DNA from: Coturnix japonica
Taxonomy: Eukaryota > Chordata > Aves > Galliformes > Phasianidae
Length of the DNA: 64,000 bases
Assembly (NCBI RefSeq): GCF_001577835.2
Contig: NC_029532.1
Location: 3,658,001-3,722,000, forward strand
Reading direction: 5' to 3'
The notes beneath the pieces are model-generated. The model made no database searches. It had not been told where the DNA came from and saw nothing but the letters and a program-made list of their open reading frames with translations. Both the position numbers and the translations under genes were made by a program. The number at the start of each line of letters is the position of its first letter. Positions within the stretch are counted from its first letter, which is position 1. Of this stretch, positions 1-12,300 are shown one piece after another.

Positions 1-320
1 GAGAGCTCCAGGGACAAGATACCCAGCACAGCTCCACTGCCTGTCCCCAAGACGCAGAAGATGCCTGGCACACTAAAGGATCCATCCTCAGCCTCTGGAA
101 AAGCAGAGCAGGAGAAGGATGAGGCTCTGCCTTCAGGCTCCCCAGGGGCAGAAAAGGCCAGGACAGACCAAGAGATCCCAGGGAACAGCCCCTGCCCTGG
201 GATGGAGGCACCAAGTGTCATCCTGGCCCCCAGCCCCAACGCAGCACCAGAAACAGAGACCACAGATGGAGATTTCCAGGAAAAGGGGCAAGAACAGCCC
301 AGGAAGAGCTCCATGGACAG
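1..320 (+). CDS. SH2D3C: SH2D3C long-isoform (NSP3) N-terminal exon, 5' end outside window
   Basis: The frame is open from base 1 to a GT donor at 321-322 and ends with two bases of a codon, which the exon at 3985 completes as Ser. The 106 complete codons are rich in Glu, Pro, Ser and Ala with no domain, like the poorly conserved acidic, proline-rich N-terminal segment of the long human isoform. An ATG at 61 lies in frame, but the open frame before it and the missing upstream sequence make it more likely internal than a start. The same phase-2 ending is shared with the alternative first exon at 1214-1257, as expected if both splice to 3985. Confidence 0.75.
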
Positions 321-3300
321 GTATGGCTCTATGGGCTTTGCCCTGCCTACTTTGTGCTGCCTGGGCAGGACAAGGGGCTGGGACACAGACACATGGGATG
401 CAGCTGGCCAGCAGGACAGCATGACCTTAGCACACTGTGGCCCCTCTCTATGAGAGCAAGGTTTCCTGTGGGATTTCTGCTCCCTCCCATTTCCGGATGG
501 GGTGGAAACACCGCTCGGCCCCACTCCGTGCGAGTGTCCCTTTGTCCTGCCAGCAGCTTTGTCCCAGCCCTGGAGCTCAATGCAGAGCTGCAACCTGCAC
601 TGACCCATCCTTATCATCCTACTCTTCCATTCCTTCTGTCCTCCTCCCCTCTCAAGGCACAGAGGCAATCCCAAAACTCAGCCACTCTGGCTCCATTCCT
701 CCCACCTGCCAGTGAAACCCTTCCCCATGTTTTGGGGACCTCACAGATGAGGGTCAGCTCGTTTAGAGGCTTTGGACCTCAAAACCAACAAGATGAATTT
801 TAGCCCCATCCATCAGCTGGGCACAGGGATCAAAGTTATCCCAGCTCAAACATGCACAGAACCGAGGGGCACTAGTGAGAGATGCCAGATTTCCCCCAGT
901 AACAAGGTCCTATCATACCAGCCCCATAACCCCCCATTTCAGCCCCTCTAACTCAGCACCGGTGAGGCACACTGACATCTGGGGGGGGGTTTGCACGGCG
1001 CCAGGATCGGGGCAAGGAAAAGGAATTCGTGCCGGCTGTGGGAACCGGCCTCACATTCCTGCCGGCCGCGAAGGGAGGGACGGGGGAGGGCTGGGACGGG
1101 AAGGAGGAGGGTCCGCCACCGCCCGCGATCCCCACGTCCCGGCTCAGAGCCAGGCACGGGAGCGCCCGCTGAGCTTCTGTCCCCATCCCGGAGCTGAGGC
1201 GCTGGCTGAGCCGATGACAGCAGTGGGCAGGAGGTTTCCCACCCTGGGACAGGGCAGGTAAGGGTCTGGAACCCCGGCACGGCGCAGGGGATGGGGAGGG
1301 AGAGGAAGGGATGGGAAAGAGGCTTTGCTTGGGGTGCACAAAGCCTTGGTGTGAATGCTGGAGGAACCACCCAGGGCCCGGCATTTGCTGATGGAAAGAG
1401 TGCATCGCCTGCGGCTGCCAAAACCACGGTTGGCTGTGACCCAGTGCTGGGATAGAGCAGCTCGGGGCTGTGGGTCCCCCTGGGGGGCAGAGTCTGGGGG
1501 CTTGGGGACTCCAGAGCACCTGTGCAGGGTGTCCCCTTCCCAAAAATGAGTTAGACCTTAGGCTGGCAAGAGTGGGAACCAGGCGGTGTGGGTACATCTG
1601 TCAGTCACCCAGGTGCTTTAGCTCTGGGAACTGCCAGCGTGTGGACTTGGCTCACCAAAAACTGAGCACCAAATCCCTTTTTGCATCATCCAGGGCTGCT
1701 CTCTCGATGATCCTGGGCACACTGTTTGCTGGGGAAGCTGAGGCACAAGATTGACTGGAGCAGGGCTTGGCACTGAAGCTCTTTGTGCCCAAGGGCTCAG
1801 GGAACTGTTGTGTGCCGGAGCCATCCCCATGGCCGGGCTGTGTAGCAGAGTGGGTGGGCGGAAATAGGGCTGGGACAGCGCTGTTCCCCAGCCCTTCCTC
1901 CTGTGCAGGCGCTTCCTTGGGGACAGGGACAGTCCCTCCCTGCCAGGACATTGTAGGGGGGGCAGTGGTGGCTGCTGAGAACAGGCAGTACCCGTACAAA
2001 GGGATGAAGTCTCCTGATCAAGTTTCAGGCTCCTGGGGCAAGGTGGGCTGAGGTTGCCCACACACACGAGTGTTTTTGCAGGGTACTCCCTGAAGGATCA
2101 GGCTGCTTTGGAATATTACTCTACTGAAGCAGAGCAGTGCCCGGCCCTGGGGATGCTCAGAGCTGGGCGGTGGCCGGGTGCGAGTAGCAGTGACGCCAGC
2201 AGGGACACAGCAGGGACACGGTGACCAACAGGAGGTGACCCACAGGCAGGTCAGCGGGCAGATGTGATTCAGCTTCCCTCCAAGCACAGGAAATCCCACT
2301 TCCCGCAGGGTATGGGTAGAGCGCTGCCGTTACCGGCAAACCCTGCACAGCACAGCCAGCACGGAGCTCAAAGGAGGCAGCTCTGCCCTATGGATGCAGA
2401 GGGGAAACTGAGGCACAGTAGCTCCCTTGGGGCACAGCCTTGGTGTTCAAGGACAAGCAGAGACTAGGTTCTAGTCTGGGGCTGGAACAACACCAGAGGG
2501 TGGTGATGCACTGGAACAGGTTGCCCAAGGAGGCTGTGGATGCCCCATCCCTGCAGGCATTCAAGGCCAGGCTGGATGTGGCTCTGGGCAGCCTGGGCTG
2601 CTGGTTGGTGACCCTGCACACAGCAGGGGGTTGGAACTGGGTGAGCACTGTGGGCCTTCTCAATACAAGCCATTCTGTGATTCTATGAACTCCATGACAT
2701 TCCCCAGCCCAAAGCCTGGCACATTTGCAGGTCATCACCATGCCATTCTGGGCCCCAAAGCAGCAGAAACCCTAAAGAAACCCCAAGCAGGAGCCGTGAC
2801 TCCCAGCAGTTCAACCACTGCACCGCACTCCAAAGGCAGCCCTGGAATTTCTCCCAGGCTCTCGCTACCCCAAAAAATGCCTTTTCCTCCAGGAATGCAC
2901 AGACTGGGGGGGGCTGCAGCCCCTGCTCCCCCCAGCCGCAGCTGCTGCTGTTTCCCCAGCAGGCCCCCCCTCCTCGCAGCGTCTCCCAGCTGCTCTCATG
3001 CTCCCAATTTCCTGCCCAGAGGCCCCCGTCCTCCCACCGGTTTTTCTCACGGCTCTCGCAGCACCAGGCGCTCTCTGCGGCCGTGTGAAAGGCAAACAGG
3101 CTGCAGAGGCAGCGCTGGGGTGGGCAGGCAGCCTGCAGCTGCCCAAAGCAGCTGTGCCCCCCTCCAAATGCTCTTCTCTCTGTTTCACCCCTTGGTTTCC
3201 AGCCCCGCTTTTCCTTTCCCAAGCTGCTGCAGAAGGGTGGGCACTGGGAAGAGAAGAAGGTGGGGTGGGGGTACCCACAGGTCTCATAGGGCTCATGTTG

Positions 3301-6300
3301 TCCCACTGCAATGCCACCAGCAGGTCGGCACCTGGTGGCCACCACCTCGGCCATCCCCAGGGCTTCCCAGCTCCGTTGTTACAACCTCTCCACCCTCAGA
3401 CTTCCTCCTGTTTCCATTGGGCTCATCCACAGACACACACAGGTGCACAAAGGGCACTCACAGCACTGCTAAATCCTCAGGAAAGAGAAAAGCCCTCCGT
3501 TTCCCCCGTGAAATAATGGCACAGAAGTGGCCAGAGCAGCTGTGTGTCAGGCACTGAGTTTGTTATTAGTAGGGCTAAGAGTGAACATGCCACCAAGGAG
3601 AGTGGGAGTTGCAGTCTGAGCCATGGCATCCTTCAGTGACTGTTTGATTTCTGTGGTGCTGCACGAAGCTGTAGGGCAGCAATGAGCAATACCTGCCCAG
3701 GTGATGCATCCCAACAGCACTCAGTGGTTCTGCCCCAGCACCGTGACCCCTGCAGACCCCATCCTGGCTGCCAGTTCTGCCCGGCTCTGCTCATTTGGCC
3801 CCAAGCTGATTTGGGGAAAGATCCCATAAAAAGGGTCCATTCTTTCCTGATCTTATTATGAAGGCTAAGCTCTGTCCCGAGTGGGCACGAGGCAATCAGA
3901 GGGGGCATGAGGCCCTGCGTGCCACCACCATCTTAGCAAACCCCACTGCCCTTTGCTCATGTGTTTTTATTTTCCCCCTTCTAGCCACCACGATGGCCTG
4001 GAGTCCGGCAGCGAATACGTGAAGGTAAGACCATGGCCTCCTCTAGGCTCTCTTTGTCCTCAGAAGACATTTCCTGCCAGAAATCATGCAGTCCATGCAC
4101 GGTGCCCCCAGTGCTGCTCCCTGCATTCTGTGCTCCCCATCATTCTCCATCGCTGCTGCCTCCTCCTTCCACCCCTACGTAGGAAAGGAAGGGTTTGAGC
4201 CACTTTCACAGGGCTGTCACATGAAAGTCGGTGTAAATCTCTCCAAATCTCTTGCTTATCCTCCAGCAAACTATTAACATTCCTGAGGACTCTTCATGTC
4301 TGGCCAGAAATTCATTAGCGAGGCGCCTGGCTCTAGAGGAGAGCTGGCCCTTTTGCAGGAGGTTGCTGGCACCACGGGGTGGGGAAAGCTGGGCAGGAGC
4401 AGGGTGATGACCATCAGGACAGCGATGTGTTTTGGGGATGGAGGGCTGAAGGCCGCCTGTTTCAGTGTGCTGCCACACCATGGCCTCATGGGGGTCTGTT
4501 TGAGAAGGGCTGGGGCATCTTACTCCATAGGGAAAGGTCCCTCTGCCAGTGTAAGCACCCAGAGGTGGGAGCATTGCATGGCTTGTGAGTTAATGGACTG
4601 GTGTGGATCGATGCGTGTGGCTTTGCCTATAGGATCAAATCCTCTTTGCTGACCTGGGAGAATCCCCTGCTGCCCAGGCACATGTCAGAAGTGGAAGCGA
4701 TCCATTTGGCCTTTATTTCTCACCCATCCAGACTCAGCCCCACGGGCAGCGTGTGTGATTGATACACCACTTCCCTTTAGCTATGGAAGCAGCCCAAAGG
4801 CTGCAGCCACAGCAGCTATTCTAGTCAAATAAGTCGAATAATTGAGAGCAAGACACCGGGGGCTCTCGGGCTGATTGCAGCCCTGCCTGGTTGGGGTGCT
4901 CAGCACCCCGCAGCGCTCACTCTCCTGCAGGTGAAGGCAGGGAGCTGCAAACCCACTGACTCACGTCCCAGCTTCCCTGTGCTCTTGCGAAGGGGCAGCA
5001 CAGACTCGGCTCCATCGGATCCGCCGCGGGAGGGGAAGCAGCCGAGCCCTTTGCGGAGGAGCAGCCGTTGCCGGCGTGTGATTCACCGTCGGATCCTCGC
5101 AGAGCGGCGTCTCCCATCTGTTCCATCCCTCGTTGCCCGCGATGCTGCTGGGGCTGCAGGCACCCACGGGCGCGGGGACCTACAATAGAAAGGGCAGAGC
5201 TCGGACCCGGCGAGCGCGTTGGAGCTCTTTGTTCTGTGCTCTGGAGACCCGTATCTCGTCAGCCCTGCCTGCCTCCTCCTTGCCTGGGGATGCGAGGGGC
5301 TCGGCTGGATTAATTAGCGCCGAGGCCACGCGGGTGGCTGCAAGGACAGCTCTGCTGCTGCCCCCAGACCCTGAGCGGGGGGGACGTGAAGCCCGACCCC
5401 GGGCCCAGCTCACGGAGCAGCAGAGGGGGCTGCGGGGCTCAGAGCCAAGCGCACCGCGTCGTGCAACCCGTGAAACCACGGCCTTAATTAAACCAAAGCA
5501 GAGCCTTAATTAAACGCAACTCGGAGACAGCCGACGTGGGAAGCAGGCAGCCGGTGTCAGCGCTGGGATGAGGAGCGTGAGGAGGGATGGGGCGAGGGAC
5601 CGAGCGTCCCTGCGCCGCGTGTCACTGGAGAGGGCAGGGCAGAGATGGGGGTGATGGTCCCCTGGAGGGGCTGCCACTCATCCCAGCGGGGACGGATCGC
5701 CCCAGCACTCCGGCTCCCCCAGCACACAGCCGAGCGGGCCGCCCGAGTCCCTCGGGAACACGCTGCACCCGGACGGGCCGGTTCCCGTGGGGGCTGCGGG
5801 GTCGGACCCTCGTGTTCCGCCGTGCCGCTCCCCCTCGGTCGCCGCTTCTCGGCCGCTGAGCGCCGCTGTGGCTGCCGCGGGTCCCGGCGGGGCGGTGCGG
5901 GGCGGAGCTGCATCCTCGGTGCCTCCCATCCCTGCCGACAAGGGATGAGGTAATCGGGAAAGCGGCTGAAATTGAAGCCCGGCGGCGGCGGTGGCAGCGG
6001 CGGTGCAGCCCGGGCCGGGCCGGGTTAGCCCGGGCCGGGGGCGCCGCTCCGCTCCTCGCCATGACGGAGCGCTGCAGCCTATGGAGCGCCCTGTCGGCTG
6101 CAGCCTGCTGCTTCTACCGCGGCTCCTTCATGCAGGTGCAGGTGAGCGCGGCGCAGCGGATGCCTGCAGCACGGGGGTGTCCGCATGTGGGGCCGGGTGG
6201 GGGTCGCGTGGGGCTGCGGGGGGAGAAGAGCCCCGTGGGCAGCGCTGACCTTGGGGCCGCTGTCTGTAGGGCGCTGCGTGGATCGCGGGGGGCAGCCAAA

Positions 6301-9300
6301 GGTTCAAGCCCTCGTGTCCTCAGTGCTTCCCCGCTCAGGTGCTTCGGCTCCTCTGTGCAGTGGGATACTGAAGCCGGGGCACCGAACCGGCACTTCTGAC
6401 GGAGCGATGGGCGCAGCGGCATCCCTCGCTCACGGGAAGGCCGGTCAAAGGGAGCGCTCGGCTTTAAAGGTGCTTCGGGAGCAGCAGCAGGCTCGGCCCC
6501 GACGGGCACACAGCCCTCCGGCCTGGGTCTGTTTGTACTGCGGTGTTATAGAGAGCCGGCATCCATCTGTCACCTGTCCTGTGGCACTTCCACCTCTAGA
6601 CATCCTATTTTTGGATTCTTGGCGTTTTGTACAAGCAGAGAAAGGGACGGAGTGCCAGGAAGCTGTTCCCTCATTTACCCACTGAGCAAAGGCGCTTAGC
6701 ACTGCAAGAGCCACGCAGAGTCTGACTGAAGCACGAGCTGCTGGCATGCTGCAAGTTAAAAAGGGTGAGAAGTGCCCGGAGCTGGCAGGCAGCAATGCTG
6801 GCATCTGATTCAGTGCTGCTCCGGGAGGTGGGTGCTGAGCTGTAGAGATTATGCTGGGTAACTCAGAGCCCAGAGGAAGCATTTCAAGTCTTGTCATGAT
6901 CGCTGCTGATCTCGGTGCAGAGCCAGGGACTGTGATCGCTGAGTGGGGGTAAATGGAGAGAAGCAGAGGAGCTTCTTCTGGTTGTCAGAAGGCCACTGTG
7001 CAACAGCAGGGGATGTGCCCCACCACAGCATCGTGGTGAGCTGCTGCCAGAACAAGGGAGGGACAGGTGGGTGCCTGGCCTTCATGCAGGGATGCGGGAG
7101 GGGATGGAGGGCACTCCATCCCAGCCACAGAAACAGTTACAAGTGAAGCCCTAAGTGCTCACCTGGCCCTGCCAGATCCTTCACCATCTATTTGTGTCCA
7201 AGTGTGCCCAGCAAACACACACTGAAGTCCCCATGAATGACTGGAGCGCTTCCAGCTGACAGCCGCATCCCTGCTCGCCGCCAATGGCAGTGCACCCAGC
7301 CTGGGAAGCACTGACATCATTTCTGGCCAATAGCAGCTCTGAAAAGGGATGCAGCAGCAGCAGCCACCGCCGTCTCAGAGTGAGATAAGTAATATAGAGA
7401 TGGATGGAAATGTGTGTACACACACACCCCATACCGCACCAGAGACCTGCTCCTCTAGGACAGCACTGCACCACCCCATAGCATGAGCAGGAGCAGCCGT
7501 CCTACCTTGCAGCATCCCAATGTACCCAGCCACCCCACCCCTGTCAGCCAGACATCACTGCTCCAGAGCTGCCACAAAGGAGACCCTTTGGATGGCTGGG
7601 ACCACTCCTAAGAAAGGCTTTGTGCACCAGAACAGCTCCTCAGTCTGTGTGCTTTCATTGGGGAGCAGTGGAGACATGGCATAGCCAAGAGCTGCCTCCA
7701 GCAACCCATGAGATGGGCATGAGCCTTCTCAGAGTCTATTTAAACACCCAGAGTCATTGCAAGACAGTATGGAGGGAAAAACTATTTCTCTTCCATAGGG
7801 ACATCAAGATCAGTGAGATTAACTGCATGCAGGTGAGGAGCAACCCCATGAATACCTGATTCTTCCCTTGCTCAGGGTGGGCTGTCCATCCTCAGGCACA
7901 CAGGCAGGTCAGGCAGCACTGGGCAGACTGGTGAACACAGCAGCCTTTGCATCAGGCAAGTAGAGCAGTGCTCAGCTTTGCTATGGTGCTGGCTGCCGAA
8001 ACAAGGATGTTTGTTTTAAAACCCCTTGCTGTGAAGTAGCCCATTGCCTGATGCAGGGCTAAGCAGAGAAGAAAGGCGCTTTGGTGACTCTGAGGCTTTG
8101 CCCATACACCTGCTCCAAGTGGCTTCCCTCCTAGTTCTGCTTCCCAGGCCCCACATCTGCTCCAGCAGCAGGAGTTGGGTGTTTGAAGAGCAACAGTAAG
8201 GTCTGGGATTTCCCCAGCAAGGGTCCCATTGTGGGGCAGGCAGCAGGAGAGTGAGAGCAGCTGCACGTTGTGCCCTGAGGATAACCAGGAGATGTTATCG
8301 CAGGGTGGGGTGGGTGCACATACACCTTGCTCTCCATGCTGACTTCAGCTGCTTCAGGTCCGGGAGGGGGGAGCTGGAAGCAGGCTGCAAATCACTCCTG
8401 TTTCATAAGAGCAGCTTTGCAAGGAGAAAAAGCCAAGTGCCAGATTTTGGAGCTTTGCTCACACCAGGCAGAGCCACTGTTTTACACAGAACACAGCTGT
8501 CAGCACCCTCCACCCCCCAGCTCTTGCCCTTTGGCTGCCAATTCTAGTCCATAGCTGCGATCAAAGGTGCTTCCTATGCCGAGAAAGCAGCAGGTAGAGG
8601 AAAAGAGGAGAGCAGGGATGGAGAACCCAGGGAATCCCCTCCTGTACCTGCAGACCATGAAGCAGCCTGCCTGCTGCTGGGTGTGATGGAGGAGCTCTCC
8701 TTTCACCAGCCACACCACCTTGGCTACTGGTTGGGATTCCTCAGGCAAAGTTTGGCACCATCTCTGGCAGCTCCTGAGCTGGTTTGGCTGGTTTGGGGAA
8801 CCGCTCTCACCCCTGTTCCATCCCACTCAGCAGGAGGAAGCCTTAGGGCTCTGAGCAGGCAGCCAGCATAATATGCTTGAGCTGGGCGCTAGTGGAAGTC
8901 GGGGATTTTCTCCACAGCCAGCCCTCTAGCATGCAAGATCTCACATCAGGCTGAACATCTTTTGATGTCCTCTTGGCACAGCAGAGAGCACCAAGTGGTG
9001 CCCTTTTCAGCTTGGTGCTCACACATCCGCTTACACACTGCTGACAGCACCGGGCCGGCCGCCTTGTCGTGCCAGCTGGCAGCCACACACAGCCTCCTCC
9101 GAGACACAGCATGGAGCAGAGCAGCACGAAGCCAATGTAAAGCACGAGGACAGCCCCCAGAGTGCCAGCATACCAAAGAAGTGGGCTCTCCATGCATCGG
9201 GGTCCTGGTTGGAGTGGTTGCAGTCACCAAGCGATGGCTTTTTGATGGCTGTAAATGTTGGATTGGAGCTCATTTCCCAGCCAAGCAGCTGAAGGGACGA

Positions 9301-12300
9301 TGCTTAGGGTCCTTCTGCTCACAGCTGTCCTCAGTGCCCCAACTCAGGGCACAAAGCCCTGTGTGCCTCTCCCCAGCTCAGCACCCAGCTCCTGGCACAG
9401 CTGCCAGCTGACTGCTGCCCAAATCCCGGCTTGGAGACACCGGGTACTGCTCAGCTGGGTTTGTGTTTGTTATCTTATGCATTTGCATGGGGAGGATTTG
9501 GGGGGAAACCCAGATGTACAGCATAGAGCAGAGCGGATGCTAATCCCCTTGCTGGGGGCGTTAGACCCCAGCTCCCATGCAGGCAGCAGCCCGGTGCTTG
9601 GGGACAGCAGTGCTGCAGCACAGGGCACCCATGGCCGCTCACACCAAGCAAAGTATTGTCATGGAAACGGCATCTGCTTCAGCCTCAGCCCCCCAAGATG
9701 CAGCCAGACTATAGCAGCGTTCACCGGCGACCACTTATTATCCATAGGGTTCAGCAGTGCCACATGGCTTTGTCTCCTCCAGGGCCCCAGGGCAGTGGAG
9801 GTGCTCAGGAATATGTGACCCGTGTGTCTCATCCCTGCAGCTCCAGCAAGCAGAACCCTCCTTTGGGGAGGAACTGAGGCCAGAGGAGCACTCAGGAGTT
9901 TATTCACTTTCACTTCCACTGTCTGAGTATTTATTTATTTCTTTAACTCGTTAGCAGTTTGGAAGGGAGGAACAGAGGCAGGTCCAGGCTGGTGAGGGCA
10001 AGCCTTGGAGAGTTTAGGCCACCACACTGTTGTTCCCCCACCTCCTCCTCCCACCTCCCCAGGCTGGAGCCTCGTCCCTGGGATTGCTGCCCAACTTGGC
10101 TGATATACACAGCTCCAGGCTGGGGAGGTTACCAGGCAGAGGGGACAAAAGCTGCTGAGGGACTCAGTGAGTCCCAGGAGTGGAGGGCACAGGCTGGGGG
10201 AGCAGCATTCTGTGCTACGAGAAGCATAGAGAGACCGGCTCAGGGCACAGGACAAGGTGCAAAGAGTCTGAGGCTGAAGCCCCTGGTGCTCCAGGAAACA
10301 ATACAAAGGCAGCTTCAAGACCCGGCCTGTTCTCACAGACACCAGCGGTGCTACCCTAACAAGCACCATGGAGCCAAGGAGCTGGAGCCACTGAGCCACC
10401 TGAGCTCACACAAGCAATATCAGCATGGATGACAGCATGCATCAAAGGGGCTGCCAGCACAACAGGACACCCCAGTAGCTCCAGCCAAGCTGCTGTGCTA
10501 GTTGCACACACATCCCCCTCTGACACATGTCCTGCCCTCTGGGAATGCCCCCACCGTGGTGGCAGAGAGCAGTGGCCCGATGGAGAGGTGACGCAATCCT
10601 TATCTCTCCAGGGAAGGGGAGGAGGGGAAATTGCATCCTCCAGGCTCAGGTGCACCAGTGCTGGTAAGAGCTCATTTCGATGCAGAAGGTTTCCTTTACA
10701 TTTGTCATTACTATTCATGCTGCTGTCAGGCTAAACACAGCTGAGTTAACCCTTTGGAGGGAGATGTCTCTAGGAGGAGGAACAACATGGGTTTCCTCCT
10801 GGAGAAGTGCTTCCCACAGCGTTTCAGCCCAGGATGTGCTGGGCAAGGAGCTGGGGCAGGCGTCCGTCCTCAGGGACAGGTCTGCTCCTGGTAGGTGACA
10901 TCAGGAACGTCCCCCCCTGAGAGATCCCTGCAGTCCCAGCACATGGGACTCACCAGCACCCAAGGGACAGTCCTTCCCTTCCCAGTCCCTGCAGCCAGTG
11001 TACACAGTGGATGTGGAAGGTGCTGGCAGTGGGAAGGATAAGGGACAGCATCCCTTGGACCCTGCAGGGAAGTGGCTGTGCTGCTTATGGCAAAACCCCA
11101 GCTGATGGTTTCTCTCTTTGCTGTACAGTTCTCCAAGGAGAAATACATCCTTGACTCATCACCAGAGAAGCTTCACAAGGAGCTGGAAGAGGAGCTGAAG
11201 CTGAGCAGCACCGACCTGCGCAGCCACGCGTGGTACCACGGCCGCATCCCACGGGAGGTGAGGATGGGGAGGGGGGGCTGCCTGGGTTTGCCACAGGGAA
11301 ACTCCTGAAACTCACAGCCATGATGAGGGGGATGCCCTAAATAACAGCCAGCGGGGCCGTGTCTGAGCCATTGCCCCATCCCCATCCAGGTCTCAGAGAG
11401 TCTCGTGCAGAGGAACGGCGACTTCCTCATCCGCGACTCGCTCACCAGTTTGGGTGACTACGTGCTGACGTGCCGCTGGCGCAATGAGCCCCTCCACTTC
11501 AAGATCAACAAGGTGACAGTGAAGTCCAGCGACGGCCGGAGCCGTGTCCAGTACCTCTTTGAGCAGGAGAGCTTTGACAACGTGCCCGCCCTCGTCCGCT
11601 TCTACGTGGGCAACCGCAAGGCCATCTCCGAACAGAGCGGGGCCATCGTCTACTGCCCCATCAACCGCACCTTCCCCCTGCGCTACCTGGAGGCCAGCTA
11701 TGGGCTTGCCAATGGGAAACACGGGGGGTCCCACAGCCCGGCCTCCCAGAAGGGGGGGCACATCAAGAGGAGGAGCATCACCATGACAGATGGGCTGACG
11801 GCCGACAAGATCACCAGGGCTGAAGGGTGCTCCACCAGGTGGGTGCAGGGGATTGGTCCTAAGGATGAGGCAGGAGCAGGGTTTGGGGGTGGAAGCAGCC
11901 ACAGTGCAGGCATGGAAACCAGCAGAGGCACAGGGAGAGGAGCCAGGACCCAGCTGGAACTGGAGTTTTCTCCCAGGCTGGCTGCCAGCCATGCTGAGCC
12001 ACAGCAGCAGTGCACAGCGAGCACACAGCTTGGCATCACAGAGTCCAGAAGGCAGAGGGTGTTTTATATCATCTAGTCCAGGATTGCCTGCGTGTCAGGG
12101 TTTGTCAAAGCTTCCCAGGCTGATGCAGGATTGTCAGCCAGCACCACGAGGGCATTTGGTGGCTTGCTTCTGACCAAGCTTCATTTTAGAGCCTTTTCCA
12201 CTGAGGTATTTGCAAGGAGTTACTAATAGGATATGATAGAGCTGAGTGGATGGGGTCTGCACAGCCACACTGAACCTCTAACAAGGCTGCGCAGGTCACA

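Noticed and set aside
2631-3557. 308-codon open frame on the + strand
   Set aside because: It starts inside a CR1 fragment within an SH2D3C intron, is Ser/Pro-rich and resembles no known protein. A - strand frame overlaps it.
12030-12100. Possible antisense CR1 tail in an SH2D3C intron
   Set aside because: Only about 15 bp (ATCATCTAGTCCAGG) resemble CR1, too little to call.
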